Shown here one piece after another: positions 1 to 5,215 of a stretch of DNA of 5,215 nucleotides. The stretch comes from Actinomycetes bacterium (lineage in GTDB: Bacteria; Actinomycetota; Acidimicrobiia; Acidimicrobiales; Acidimicrobiaceae). The position numbers and the translations under genes are program-made. Under the pieces are notes generated by a model. That model was given only the letters and a program-made list of their open reading frames with translations, did not search any database and had not been told where the DNA came from. Every line of letters starts with the position of its first letter. Position 1 is the first letter of the stretch. The stretch spans positions 1 to 5,215 of the forward strand of contig JAJYFP010000063.1 in NCBI GenBank assembly GCA_021790855.1. The letters are read 5' to 3'.

Positions 1-67
1 GCTGACGTTCGTTCAATATCACCGAGATGAGTTGGTAACGCTTGGCTATTGCCGCTTCATCGTCCAC
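1..67 (-). CDS. N-terminal fragment of a probable ISAzo13-family transposase (runs off left edge)
   Basis: Only about 22 codons are visible, from a GTG at 67 to the window edge with no stop. The peptide begins MDDEAAIAKRYQLIS and continues to VILNERQ. An acidic start followed by a helix ending in LNERQ or LDERQ is, from memory, how ISAzo13-type transposases begin; this is recognition of a short motif, not a search result. There is no Shine-Dalgarno before the GTG, but an extended -10 element ends six bases upstream, so translation is probably leaderless. A second in-frame GTG at 73 abuts the -10 box and is a less likely start; an in-frame TAA at 91-89 bars any longer N-terminus. The gene lies in the same direction as the glycosyltransferase, 38 bases after its stop. 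It could instead be an unrelated gene. I am fairly sure it is coding and only moderately sure of the family. Confidence 0.5.
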   Translation of the reverse strand, partial: MDDEAAIAKRYQLISVILNERQ

Positions 68-73
68 ACCCAC

Positions 74-103
74 ATTATAGCAGATAAATTACAACCATGT
101 AAT
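74..103 (-). promoter_or_regulatory. Extended -10 promoter for the left-edge gene
   Basis: On the minus strand, TATAAT (79-74) is a perfect -10 hexamer preceded by TGC (82-80), giving the extended TGnTATAAT form. ATTACA (103-98) matches four of six bases of TTGACA at an 18-base spacing. Transcription would start about six or seven bases past the -10 box, at or next to the GTG at 67, which predicts a leaderless mRNA. Because it lies in the intergenic gap behind the glycosyltransferase, it would make the left-edge gene independent of the chemotaxis unit. Confidence 0.6.
88..103. repeat. 16-bp perfect inverted repeat overlapping the -35 region
   Basis: ATTACA-ACCA-TGTAAT is a six-base perfect inverted repeat with a four-base centre. 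It lies 2 bases past the glycosyltransferase stop codon and covers the proposed -35 hexamer of the next promoter. It could be a repressor operator, a weak AT-rich hairpin at the end of the upstream transcript (followed by TTTAT on the minus strand), or part of an insertion-sequence end. The stem is too weak and the T-run too short to call an intrinsic terminator. Confidence 0.4.
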
Positions 104-105
104 AC

Positions 106-2145
106 TTATTTTGCTACAGATCCTAACGCTAGGTTACCTGTACTTTCTCTTATAGGAGCAGTCTCAAAACCTGCTTCAGAGATTCTCCGTCCCCATATAA
201 GTGCCCTCTCACTCTCAAGTTCCGTGAAGATCAAACCCATTGTTGCTAAAACATGGACACGCAGAACAGGCACCTCATAGAACGCTTCAAGCACTTCATC
301 AGCTACTGCTCTTTCAAGCTGAAGAACCTGTGCGAACACCAGATTCAGTTTGTCCAAGGGTAGCGCCAACGCTATTTTACGAAAGTCAGCCTCACTCGAT
401 TTTCTCATCCACTCCACTAGTCGACCAAGGTGAAAGTCAAATGAGCCACTTTTCAAGTTCATTAACGCGAGATCTACAGCCTGGTCGTAGCGGTCTAAAC
501 CTACCAGACACTCAAGACGTTTCGACACAAGCTGCTCGGGTACAATCTCCCATCCGTCTTGATCAAGATAGCCAGAGCCGACCTCATCTAATGACGCAAG
601 TGCTGAGCTCCACTGAGCTCTCCCCATGTGCAACATAGCCGTCATATAGCTTTGGAACTCCTCTCCTATAGATGACCTGGCTGCTACGCCTAACATTTGA
701 CTCGCTCTTTCAAAGTCACCCAGCCCTAAACTCGCTTCAAAGGAGACTCGAATCGCTAGATTTCTAAAGGACTCTAAGGAGCCAGAGCCGACGACCTCAT
801 CTGCGATCTCTCGGCAACGAGAAAGCTCCCCCTTTAGAAAGTAGCTTCTTGCCTCATGAACTTTTTTCTCCTCAATGAACCTAAAGTTTGTCGAAGCCGA
901 CGCCACCGCTATGTTGCGTTCCGCTTTTCCCTTTCCGGTCATAATTGATTCGAGATACCCGAAGTGATGGATAGAAGCAAAGTCACACTGCTTTGAGTAA
1001 GAAGACCGATCTAAAACTCGAGACCAGATCGTCTCATGAATAGCTCCGCTCCACAAACACTCAGAGCGCCGAAACATTCTCGTTGCCCAGTGGTATATCG
1101 GCGTATCCATACCTGAACCAACTTCATTTTTAATTCGAACAGTGTAGCCCTCGGGTTCATCGTCTCCGAAGAGGAGTTCACGCCGAAGAACAATGGGGTC
1201 GCACTCAAATACCTCATCAGCGTCTATCCAAACAATCCATTTTCCTTGGCAGGCCGATAGGGCTTGATTTCTAGCCCAAGCGAAGTCTCCACGCCATTCA
1301 CCCTCAATAACTTTGGCACCCAGTGATCTAGCAATCTCTAAAGTGTTATCGGAGCTTCCGGTATCATAGACGATGACCTCCTCAGCTATGGGAAGAAGCG
1401 ATCTGATGGCATCCTCGATCAATCCCTCCTCGTCTTTAACTATAAGGCACGCACTCAGAAGAGGGAGATACCCTATGAGTCCACGCGACAGTGACCTCTC
1501 GACATCGACGTTGCGTGCTTGCAAAGAGTAAACTAGAGAGTCATGAGATATAAACTTCAAGGACTGCTCTTCAATCGCTAGGTATAGGTCGACTAGCTTG
1601 TTGCAACTCTCGATGCTCGATAGTACGTCTAGCAGGTGTGACGTACGCATATGGAGAACCATCGACGATACGTATCTTTCAGACGATATATGGCCCCGAC
1701 GTGACTCGGTAAATTTTCTAGCGTAAGCGTTCAGGTCGCCTTTCGTCTTCAAAGTGACGCCCTCACTCAACATGACCCGTTGGACGCCGAATATCGATGG
1801 CGATCTAGGAGCAACTACTGCATTAGCAGGTAGCGAATTTAGAGCATCCGACAGGTTATCAAGCCATCTCCTAGCACCAAGGGTTGAATCTTCAACCATA
1901 CAGATCTCGGCAGGACAGAGTTCTTGTGCTAACTCCCGCAAAGACGACACCAAATCTCCCTGTATCACGAGTACTGATTGCGTCCCAAATCGTTTCGAGA
2001 ACCTCTTAGGTCCCCCAGATCTCTCGGTAGGTTCGACGACAACCACTTTATCACCGAGGCCGAGCGTGTTTTTCATCGAGTCAACGCAGTGTATCACGTT
2101 GGACGCAGACGATTCAACGACCACAACTACACGATTAATCTTCAA
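106..2145 (-). CDS. Family 2 glycosyltransferase with N-terminal degenerate GT-A-like region and TPR-like tail
   Basis: This would be a soluble cytoplasmic sugar transferase using a nucleotide-sugar donor; the acceptor is unknown. The central GT-A domain (about residues 228-400) begins LSACLIVKDEEGLIEDAIRS. It has DTGSSDNT at 261-268, the donor-binding FAWARNQAL at 288-296, and the metal-binding DAD at 308-310. It also has the late motifs WSGAIHETI (365-373) and IHHFGY (392-397), the arrangement of bacterial GT2 proteins with C-terminal TPR helices. Residues about 430-620 are helical with weak TPR character. Residues 1-225 look like a second, degenerate GT-A fold: an RVVVVVE first strand, and EDST near 85-88 where a DxD would be expected. 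No signal peptide or membrane segment is visible. The start is TTG at 2145, six bases after AGGGG; the in-frame TAG of the preceding gene lies three codons upstream, so no longer start exists. Placement in a chemotaxis unit suggests flagellin or surface glycosylation, which is inference. The C-terminus abuts a possible insertion sequence and may not be native. Confidence 0.85.
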   Translation of the reverse strand: MKINRVVVVVESSASNVIHCVDSMKNTLGLGDKVVVVEPTERSGGPKRFSKRFGTQSVLVIQGDLVSSLRELAQELCPAEICMVEDSTLGARRWLDNLSDALNSLPANAVVAPRSPSIFGVQRVMLSEGVTLKTKGDLNAYARKFTESRRGHISSERYVSSMVLHMRTSHLLDVLSSIESCNKLVDLYLAIEEQSLKFISHDSLVYSLQARNVDVERSLSRGLIGYLPLLSACLIVKDEEGLIEDAIRSLLPIAEEVIVYDTGSSDNTLEIARSLGAKVIEGEWRGDFAWARNQALSACQGKWIVWIDADEVFECDPIVLRRELLFGDDEPEGYTVRIKNEVGSGMDTPIYHWATRMFRRSECLWSGAIHETIWSRVLDRSSYSKQCDFASIHHFGYLESIMTGKGKAERNIAVASASTNFRFIEEKKVHEARSYFLKGELSRCREIADEVVGSGSLESFRNLAIRVSFEASLGLGDFERASQMLGVAARSSIGEEFQSYMTAMLHMGRAQWSSALASLDEVGSGYLDQDGWEIVPEQLVSKRLECLVGLDRYDQAVDLALMNLKSGSFDFHLGRLVEWMRKSSEADFRKIALALPLDKLNLVFAQVLQLERAVADEVLEAFYEVPVLRVHVLATMGLIFTELESERALIWGRRISEAGFETAPIRESTGNLALGSVAK

Positions 2146-2154
2146 CTTTGGCCC

Positions 2155-2649
2155 CTATACAAGAACTACCCCTAGTCCCTTTCCCCCATATCCTCCAGCA
2201 ATCGTAACTGTCACATCGAGCCGATCTCCATCTTTTTGAATCAGACTCCCAGCCTCAGGTGGCTCAGAGTCTGCAAGATAGAACTCCCTGAATCTAACGT
2301 GCTCAGCCCTTTGACGCTTGTCATTGAATAGGCCAGCCATAATATTGAGGATCTCGCGAAAGTTATCTCTCATTGCTGCAGTGATCTCATGCTCATCGTT
2401 AGCGTCTTCAACGCCACCGACTGGAATCATGGACAAGGCTCCTCCACAACCATTTACTGTCTCTAACTCCGCATAGATAACAGCCCTTATGTTATCGTCT
2501 GAATCGTGATAGATCCCAACACCTCCCGTAAAAGGAGTTTTATCGCCAGGCTTTACTCGCTTGACCTCAATCTTGCGTCCCAATAAGGCAGTCAAAAGAT
2601 CCTCCACGTCATCTGGGCGTGGTAGAACAAGTCTCTGTATCTCACCCAT
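2155..2649 (-). CDS. CheX/CheC-type chemotaxis phosphatase-like protein (second of two)
   Basis: This 164-residue protein is the more divergent of two neighbouring CheX-like proteins. The helix at residues about 91-110 contains FREILNIMAG, giving the E99-x-x-N102 pair. In the CheC/CheX/FliY family this pair enters the receiver active site and positions water to hydrolyse the aspartyl phosphate. A beta-rich first half (for example IRAVIYAELE at 54-63) and a glycine-rich C-terminal strand (about 151-164, ending GLGVVLV) fit the alpha/beta fold, and the length is near that of CheX. Only one ExxN helix is seen, as in CheX; CheC has two. The ATG at 2649 is preceded by AGAGAGG with a nine-base spacer. 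It lies 22 nt after the first CheX-like gene and 9 nt before the glycosyltransferase. The family call rests on the helix motif and context; it may act on another receiver or serve as a partner subunit. Confidence 0.65.
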   Translation of the reverse strand: MGEIQRLVLPRPDDVEDLLTALLGRKIEVKRVKPGDKTPFTGGVGIYHDSDDNIRAVIYAELETVNGCGGALSMIPVGGVEDANDEHEITAAMRDNFREILNIMAGLFNDKRQRAEHVRFREFYLADSEPPEAGSLIQKDGDRLDVTVTIAGGYGGKGLGVVLV

Positions 2650-2671
2650 CTCTTGGCACCTCTCTAAATAT

Positions 2672-3148
2672 CTATTTAACTTTTTGCTTTACTGCCACCA
2701 AGTGAAATCTTTCAGTCTTGAAGTCAGCTATTGTTTCCCGTGCCTCTTGATCACTAGTTACGTGAATAGATCCGGAAAAGAAGGTGGGAAGTCCTAACTT
2801 TAATGAGGAGTCGTAGGTTACCATTCGCCTTTTCACACCCCCTGCCATAATGTTACACAACTCATTTATCGCGTCCACGATCTCCTCGTCGGAGATCTCA
2901 TCTCCCTCATCCATAAAAAGAAAACGTCGCGATAGCTTCGAAAAGTCATCCCATGAACCTTGTATCCCAAAGGTAAAGGTTCCGCTATCACCAACCAAGG
3001 GTACGTACGACCCAGGGGCATCTTTGGCGTTAAGCCACCCTAGATGGACAAAGTCGATCTCTTCAACGAACAGCGATGACTCTGCAAGTTCAGTGAAGGC
3101 CTCTGCCATAACGTCGCACCATCTCTCAAGTTCTGTAGACTCATTCAT
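2672..3148 (-). CDS. CheX-type CheY-P phosphatase (first of two)
   Basis: This 158-residue protein probably speeds dephosphorylation of the receiver encoded just upstream, ending its signal. The signature is the helix at about 89-108, with INELCNIMAGGVKRRM giving the catalytic pair E96-x-x-N99 followed by the small-residue AGG turn seen in CheX. An acidic stretch, MDEGDEISDEE (79-89), leads into this helix, as is usual in the family. The N-terminal helix (about 3-23) and following strands fit a CheX-length protein with a single active helix. The ATG overlaps the receiver stop codon as ATGA (3148-3145), so the two are almost certainly translationally coupled and made in fixed ratio; no strong separate ribosome site is seen (only a GGGG tract). 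The second CheX-like gene follows after 22 nt, sharing ExxNIMAG but little else by eye. Confidence 0.75.
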   Translation of the reverse strand: MNESTELERWCDVMAEAFTELAESSLFVEEIDFVHLGWLNAKDAPGSYVPLVGDSGTFTFGIQGSWDDFSKLSRRFLFMDEGDEISDEEIVDAINELCNIMAGGVKRRMVTYDSSLKLGLPTFFSGSIHVTSDQEARETIADFKTERFHLVAVKQKVK

Positions 3149-3513
3149 CCCGCTACCCCAGCAGCTCTAAGTGTTTCTCGAAAGATATCTACGGTAAAGG
3201 GCTTTCCGATTAAAAACATCGCTCCCGCCGTTCTAGCCTTGGATAACATGTCTGGTGTATTCTCCGAAGTCACAAACCCAAATGGAACTTCATGTCCCCT
3301 TGAACGAAGTTCGATAAGAAACTGATATCCGTCCATATCCGGCATATTCCAATCCGAAAGGATCAGGTCTAAATCATGACTTTCTGTCACTTCTAAACCT
3401 TCGATACCATTACCAGCCTCAAAGAAGTCAGCGTCTTCAAAACCTGCTTGTCGCATATGGCGCATCACGATCATGCGCATTGCCTTTGAGTCATCCGTGA
3501 TTAAAATCTCCAT
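3145..3513 (-). CDS. CheY-type single-domain response regulator
   Basis: This 122-residue stand-alone receiver has all the catalytic residues: the acidic pair D7-D8 in ITDDSKAMR, phosphoacceptor D54 in LSDWNMPDMDG, T82 in FVTSE, and K104 in GKPF. It has no output domain, so it should signal by docking when phosphorylated by CheA, either at the flagellar motor switch or as a phosphate sink. The aromatic switch position is unusual: Y106 of E. coli CheY lies three residues before the conserved lysine, whereas here that position is L101 and the aromatic residue is F100. The ATG at 3513 has a strong ribosome site, AGGAAGAGGAG, ending four bases upstream. The gene opens a packed unit behind a sigma-28-type promoter, and its stop overlaps the start of a CheX-like phosphatase gene, which supports a chemotaxis role. 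I do not assign cheY as a symbol because several CheY paralogues may exist. Confidence 0.9.
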   Translation of the reverse strand: MEILITDDSKAMRMIVMRHMRQAGFEDADFFEAGNGIEGLEVTESHDLDLILSDWNMPDMDGYQFLIELRSRGHEVPFGFVTSENTPDMLSKARTAGAMFLIGKPFTVDIFRETLRAAGVAG

Positions 3514-3548
3514 TTTGCTCCTCTTCCTAAGGGGAAACGCCTATTTAG

Positions 3549-3576
3549 ATTTCGGCACAAAATGCATCCTCCTTTA
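3549..3576 (-). promoter_or_regulatory. Sigma-28 (FliA/SigD/WhiG-class) promoter
   Basis: On the minus strand, TAAA (3576-3573) is followed by a 16-base spacer and GCCGAAAT (3556-3549). The family consensus is TAAA, 14-16 bases, then GCCGATAT or GCCGATAA, so 11 of 12 bases match the SigD form at an accepted spacing. The predicted start, near 3542, gives a leader of about 29 nt containing the strong ribosome site of the receiver gene. The motif lies in the only sizeable gap inside the gene run. It would put the receiver, both phosphatase-like genes and the glycosyltransferase under late flagellar control, separate from cheB-cheR. Confidence 0.72.
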
Positions 3577-3595
3577 CCGACAAAGAGAGGTCCTG

Positions 3596-4420
3596 TCAAG
3601 AACTTGGAAGCCGATACCAGGGACAGAACTTACCAATCTCCCTCACGAGCTTTGTCTTTAGACCCAACGTTGACTCGCTTCCACCCAAAAACAAAACTCC
3701 ATCTTTAGCAAGTACTCTCTCAGTCTTTTGGAGAATCTCTTGCTTGACTACTGGGTCAAAGTAGATAAGTACGTTGCGCAGAAAAACAATATCGAAACTA
3801 GGTAAAGAGGGCCAAGTTGATGCTAGGTTCAGTGGGAATACCTGCAGACGACCCTTCAAGTAGTCTTTTACATGAAAAGACTCTCCCTTACGATTGAAAT
3901 GTTTAATAAGTAAAGCAGCTGGGAGCCCTCGACCCACCTCGAGCTGATTGAATACCCCGGCCTTTGTTCGCTCTACCATAGCGTTCGATATATCGGAGGC
4001 ATAAAGCTTTACATCCCAGTTCTTGAGCTCAGGAAAACTATCTTCAAGCATCATTGCAACTGAATAGATCTCCTGGCCGGAGGAACAGGCCGCGCTCCAG
4101 ACGTTTAACGTAGATCTTGCACCTTTTTTGGCGATGATCCGAGGAAGGGTCTCCTTGGCCAACTCGTCAAAGGGTTTGGCATCACGAAAGAAGTATGTCT
4201 CGTTTGTCGTAACCGCATCCACGATAGAGCTTGACAACTTACTCCTCGGATTTTGACGAATTGAAGCAACAATTTCACTTACGTTAGCTACCCCGTACTG
4301 TCTGCAAAGAGGCGCCAAACGACTCTCGATAAGGTACATCTTGTCACTCCCCAGCGAGATTGCACTATGTTCCAGAACGAATTTTGCTAGATACTCAAAG
4401 TCTGTTTGATTAAGTGTCAT
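3596..4420 (-). CDS. cheR: Chemotaxis protein methyltransferase CheR
   Basis: CheR transfers methyl groups from S-adenosylmethionine to glutamate side chains in the cytoplasmic helices of chemoreceptors, raising CheA activity during adaptation. This 274-residue protein has the standard length and order. A helical N-terminal domain (about 1-70) is followed by the CheR signature TTNETYFFRD (71-80). The SAM-binding loop is WSAACSSGQE (108-117), and the acidic residue of the next strand is D143 in ASDIS. FLRNVLIYF (213-221) and LGGSE (245-249) complete the methyltransferase core. The small beta-subdomain region carries VGRGLPAALL (162-171). No TPR or other extra domain is fused. The ATG at 4420 lies 21 nt after the cheB stop with AGAGG 12 bases upstream, a rather distant site, so translation may depend partly on coupling to cheB. 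The gap after cheR holds a new promoter. Confidence 0.95.
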   Translation of the reverse strand: MTLNQTDFEYLAKFVLEHSAISLGSDKMYLIESRLAPLCRQYGVANVSEIVASIRQNPRSKLSSSIVDAVTTNETYFFRDAKPFDELAKETLPRIIAKKGARSTLNVWSAACSSGQEIYSVAMMLEDSFPELKNWDVKLYASDISNAMVERTKAGVFNQLEVGRGLPAALLIKHFNRKGESFHVKDYLKGRLQVFPLNLASTWPSLPSFDIVFLRNVLIYFDPVVKQEILQKTERVLAKDGVLFLGGSESTLGLKTKLVREIGKFCPWYRLPSS

Positions 4421-4441
4421 AACACCGTCGTGCCTCTACCG

Positions 4442-5215
4442 TTACTCATCCGACGATGAAGCGTCATAAACATGACCTGAGTTCTTCACCCGAAGACGGA
4501 TCTCCTGAGCTACTTGTTCAAGAGGAATCTGCGCACTTGCAACTCCCGCTTTAGCCACTGCACCAGGCATTCCCCATATCACAGAAGTAGGTTCATCTTG
4601 AACGATAACACTTCCACCATTTGCGACTATCACGCGCGATCCGTCGCATCCATCAGCACCCATCCCGGTCAGCACTACACCAAGGAGTTGTTGCTTCCAA
4701 ACCAAAGCCGCGGACCGGAAAAGTACGTTCGCCGAAGGCCGACAAGACTGCTCAGGTGGTCCGTCACTTAGACGGCAATGTGTACTATGCGCCCCTCGTC
4801 GCTCTACCTCAAGGTGTCTCCCACCAGGAGCTATGTAAATCACTCCCGGCCTTACAGGCTCAGCCTCCTCCGCAATTTTAACCTCTAAAGGAGATCTTCC
4901 ATCTAGACGTTCAGCCAACATCTCAGCGAATAATGGGGGCATGTGTTGCACAATCAAGACAGGAACCTTTAAGTCTGAAGGCAACTTAGGTATCACCTCA
5001 GATAGGGCCGCTGGGCCGCCCGTAGAAGAGGCTATCACGACTGCTTCCGCCTTGAGAGTTGATGGCCTAAGAGCGCTTCTCAAACCAGAAGCGCCGCTCG
5101 GCGACATCATGGTCGCCTTATCACACGTCTTCATATCTTTTTGTTGAGGATCCCCATGGATTACCTTTGTCTTTGCCACTAAGGACGTTCGCACTCCTAC
5201 GACCTTTGCGTCCTT
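4442..5215 (-). CDS. cheB: Chemotaxis protein-glutamate methylesterase CheB, catalytic domain (5' end beyond window)
   Basis: CheB removes methyl groups from receptor glutamates and deamidates glutamines, opposing CheR. The catalytic domain is complete. Counting from the GTG at 5194, the serine is S57 in IASSTGGPAAL, the histidine is H84 in VQHMP, and the aspartate is D181 in LTGMGADG, forming the usual Ser-His-Asp triad. The conserved YIAPGGRHL (120-128) and the MPGAVAKAG (209-217) near the end are also present. The frame stays open to the window edge; the seven codons before the GTG encode KDAKVVG. Together with the next residues these resemble the linker that follows a receiver domain, and the GTG lacks a well-spaced ribosome site. 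I therefore treat the gene as 5'-truncated by the window rather than starting at 5194. Typical CheB has an N-terminal receiver of about 120 residues, which would lie upstream. Residues about 17-48 are a variable, probably flexible linker. cheR follows after 21 nt. Confidence 0.93.
   Translation of the reverse strand, partial: KDAKVVGVRTSLVAKTKVIHGDPQQKDMKTCDKATMMSPSGASGLRSALRPSTLKAEAVVIASSTGGPAALSEVIPKLPSDLKVPVLIVQHMPPLFAEMLAERLDGRSPLEVKIAEEAEPVRPGVIYIAPGGRHLEVERRGAHSTHCRLSDGPPEQSCRPSANVLFRSAALVWKQQLLGVVLTGMGADGCDGSRVIVANGGSVIVQDEPTSVIWGMPGAVAKAGVASAQIPLEQVAQEIRLRVKNSGHVYDASSSDE

Larger units (their letters stand above)
1..105 (-). mobile_element. Possible end of an ISAzo13-like insertion sequence
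   Basis: If the left-edge gene is a transposase, the bases between it and the glycosyltransferase stop must include the terminal inverted repeat of the element, because only about 38 bases separate the two genes. The exact end cannot be placed: the partner end lies outside the window, and no target-site duplication can be tested. The end could even lie inside the last codons of the glycosyltransferase. The call depends entirely on the transposase identification. Confidence 0.3.

Noticed and set aside
82..108. An intrinsic terminator after the glycosyltransferase.
   Set aside because: The only hairpin has a six-base AT-rich stem and is followed by a broken T-run, too weak to support a call. 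It also overlaps a promoter.
164..176. A 13-base repeat, TCAAAACCTGCTT, also present at 3437-3449.
   Set aside because: Both copies encode an AGFE peptide in unrelated proteins. A single 13-base match at such distance with no flanking similarity is likely chance or shared codon use.
1095..1122. A second sigma-28-like -10 element on the minus strand (GCCGATAT, 1102-1095).
   Set aside because: It lies inside the glycosyltransferase gene, and no TAAA occurs 15 or 16 bases upstream.
1754..2239. A 161-codon plus-strand open frame, and others at 240-638, 2850-3170 and 4514-4881.
   Set aside because: They lie antisense to well-supported genes, have low-complexity or basic compositions with no recognisable domain, and are explained as shadows of the minus-strand genes.
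3501..3575. A perfect AAAGGAGG (3575-3568) seven bases before a TTG that opens a 19-codon frame (3560-3501) overlapping the receiver start, plus a 5-codon GTG frame (3558-3541). These could be a leader peptide on cheR readthrough transcripts.
   Set aside because: The AAAGGAGG sits inside the spacer of the sigma-28 promoter, upstream of its predicted transcript start, and the receiver has its own strong ribosome site. The short frames show no recognisable peptide, so chance is the simpler reading.
3571..3599. TTGACA (3599-3594) with TAAAGG 17 bases downstream, as a housekeeping promoter for the receiver gene.
   Set aside because: The -35 box is perfect, but TAAAGG is a poor -10 element and the TTGACA overlaps the cheR stop codon. 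The sigma-28 match in the same gap is far better.

Overview
The window is a run of minus-strand chemotaxis genes with a glycosyltransferase at its end, so transcription runs from high to low coordinates. The order is: the 3' part of a CheB methylesterase (open at the right edge), a complete CheR methyltransferase, a single-domain CheY-type receiver, two different CheX/CheC-type CheY-P phosphatases, and a 679-residue family 2 glycosyltransferase. At the left edge there is a 5' fragment of another minus-strand gene. Its first residues look like an ISAzo13-type transposase, and it has its own strong promoter.

The organism is a flagellated or otherwise taxis-capable bacterium with roughly even base composition and frequent non-ATG starts (TTG for the glycosyltransferase, probably GTG for the left-edge gene). 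The sigma-28/WhiG-like promoter, the apparently leaderless GTG start and the ISAzo13-like fragment would fit a moderate-GC actinobacterium, for example a member of the Acidimicrobiia. This placement is a guess; no phylogenetic marker is present.

Layout: cheB and cheR are 21 nt apart. An 82-nt gap follows cheR and contains TAAA-N16-GCCGAAAT, a near-perfect sigma-28 (FliA/SigD/WhiG class) promoter whose predicted start lies just ahead of the strong Shine-Dalgarno of the receiver gene. The next four genes are tightly packed: an ATGA overlap, then a 22-nt gap, then a 9-nt gap. This suggests one flagellar-class transcription unit, cheY-cheX-cheX-glycosyltransferase, that can be transcribed separately from cheB-cheR.

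How the genes work together: CheR and CheB would set receptor methylation (adaptation). The receiver is either the motor-binding output or a phosphate sink, and the two CheX-like proteins would dephosphorylate it. The glycosyltransferase has a weak N-terminal GT-A-like region, an intact central GT-A domain and a helical TPR-like tail. It most plausibly modifies flagellin or another surface protein or glycan, but no acceptor is encoded in the window.

There is no gene-free stretch longer than about 105 bases. I see no tRNA, rRNA, CRISPR array, riboswitch or strong intrinsic terminator. The most notable points are the sigma-28 promoter, the paired divergent CheX-type phosphatases, the glycosyltransferase locked into the chemotaxis unit, and a probable insertion sequence immediately behind the glycosyltransferase stop codon.
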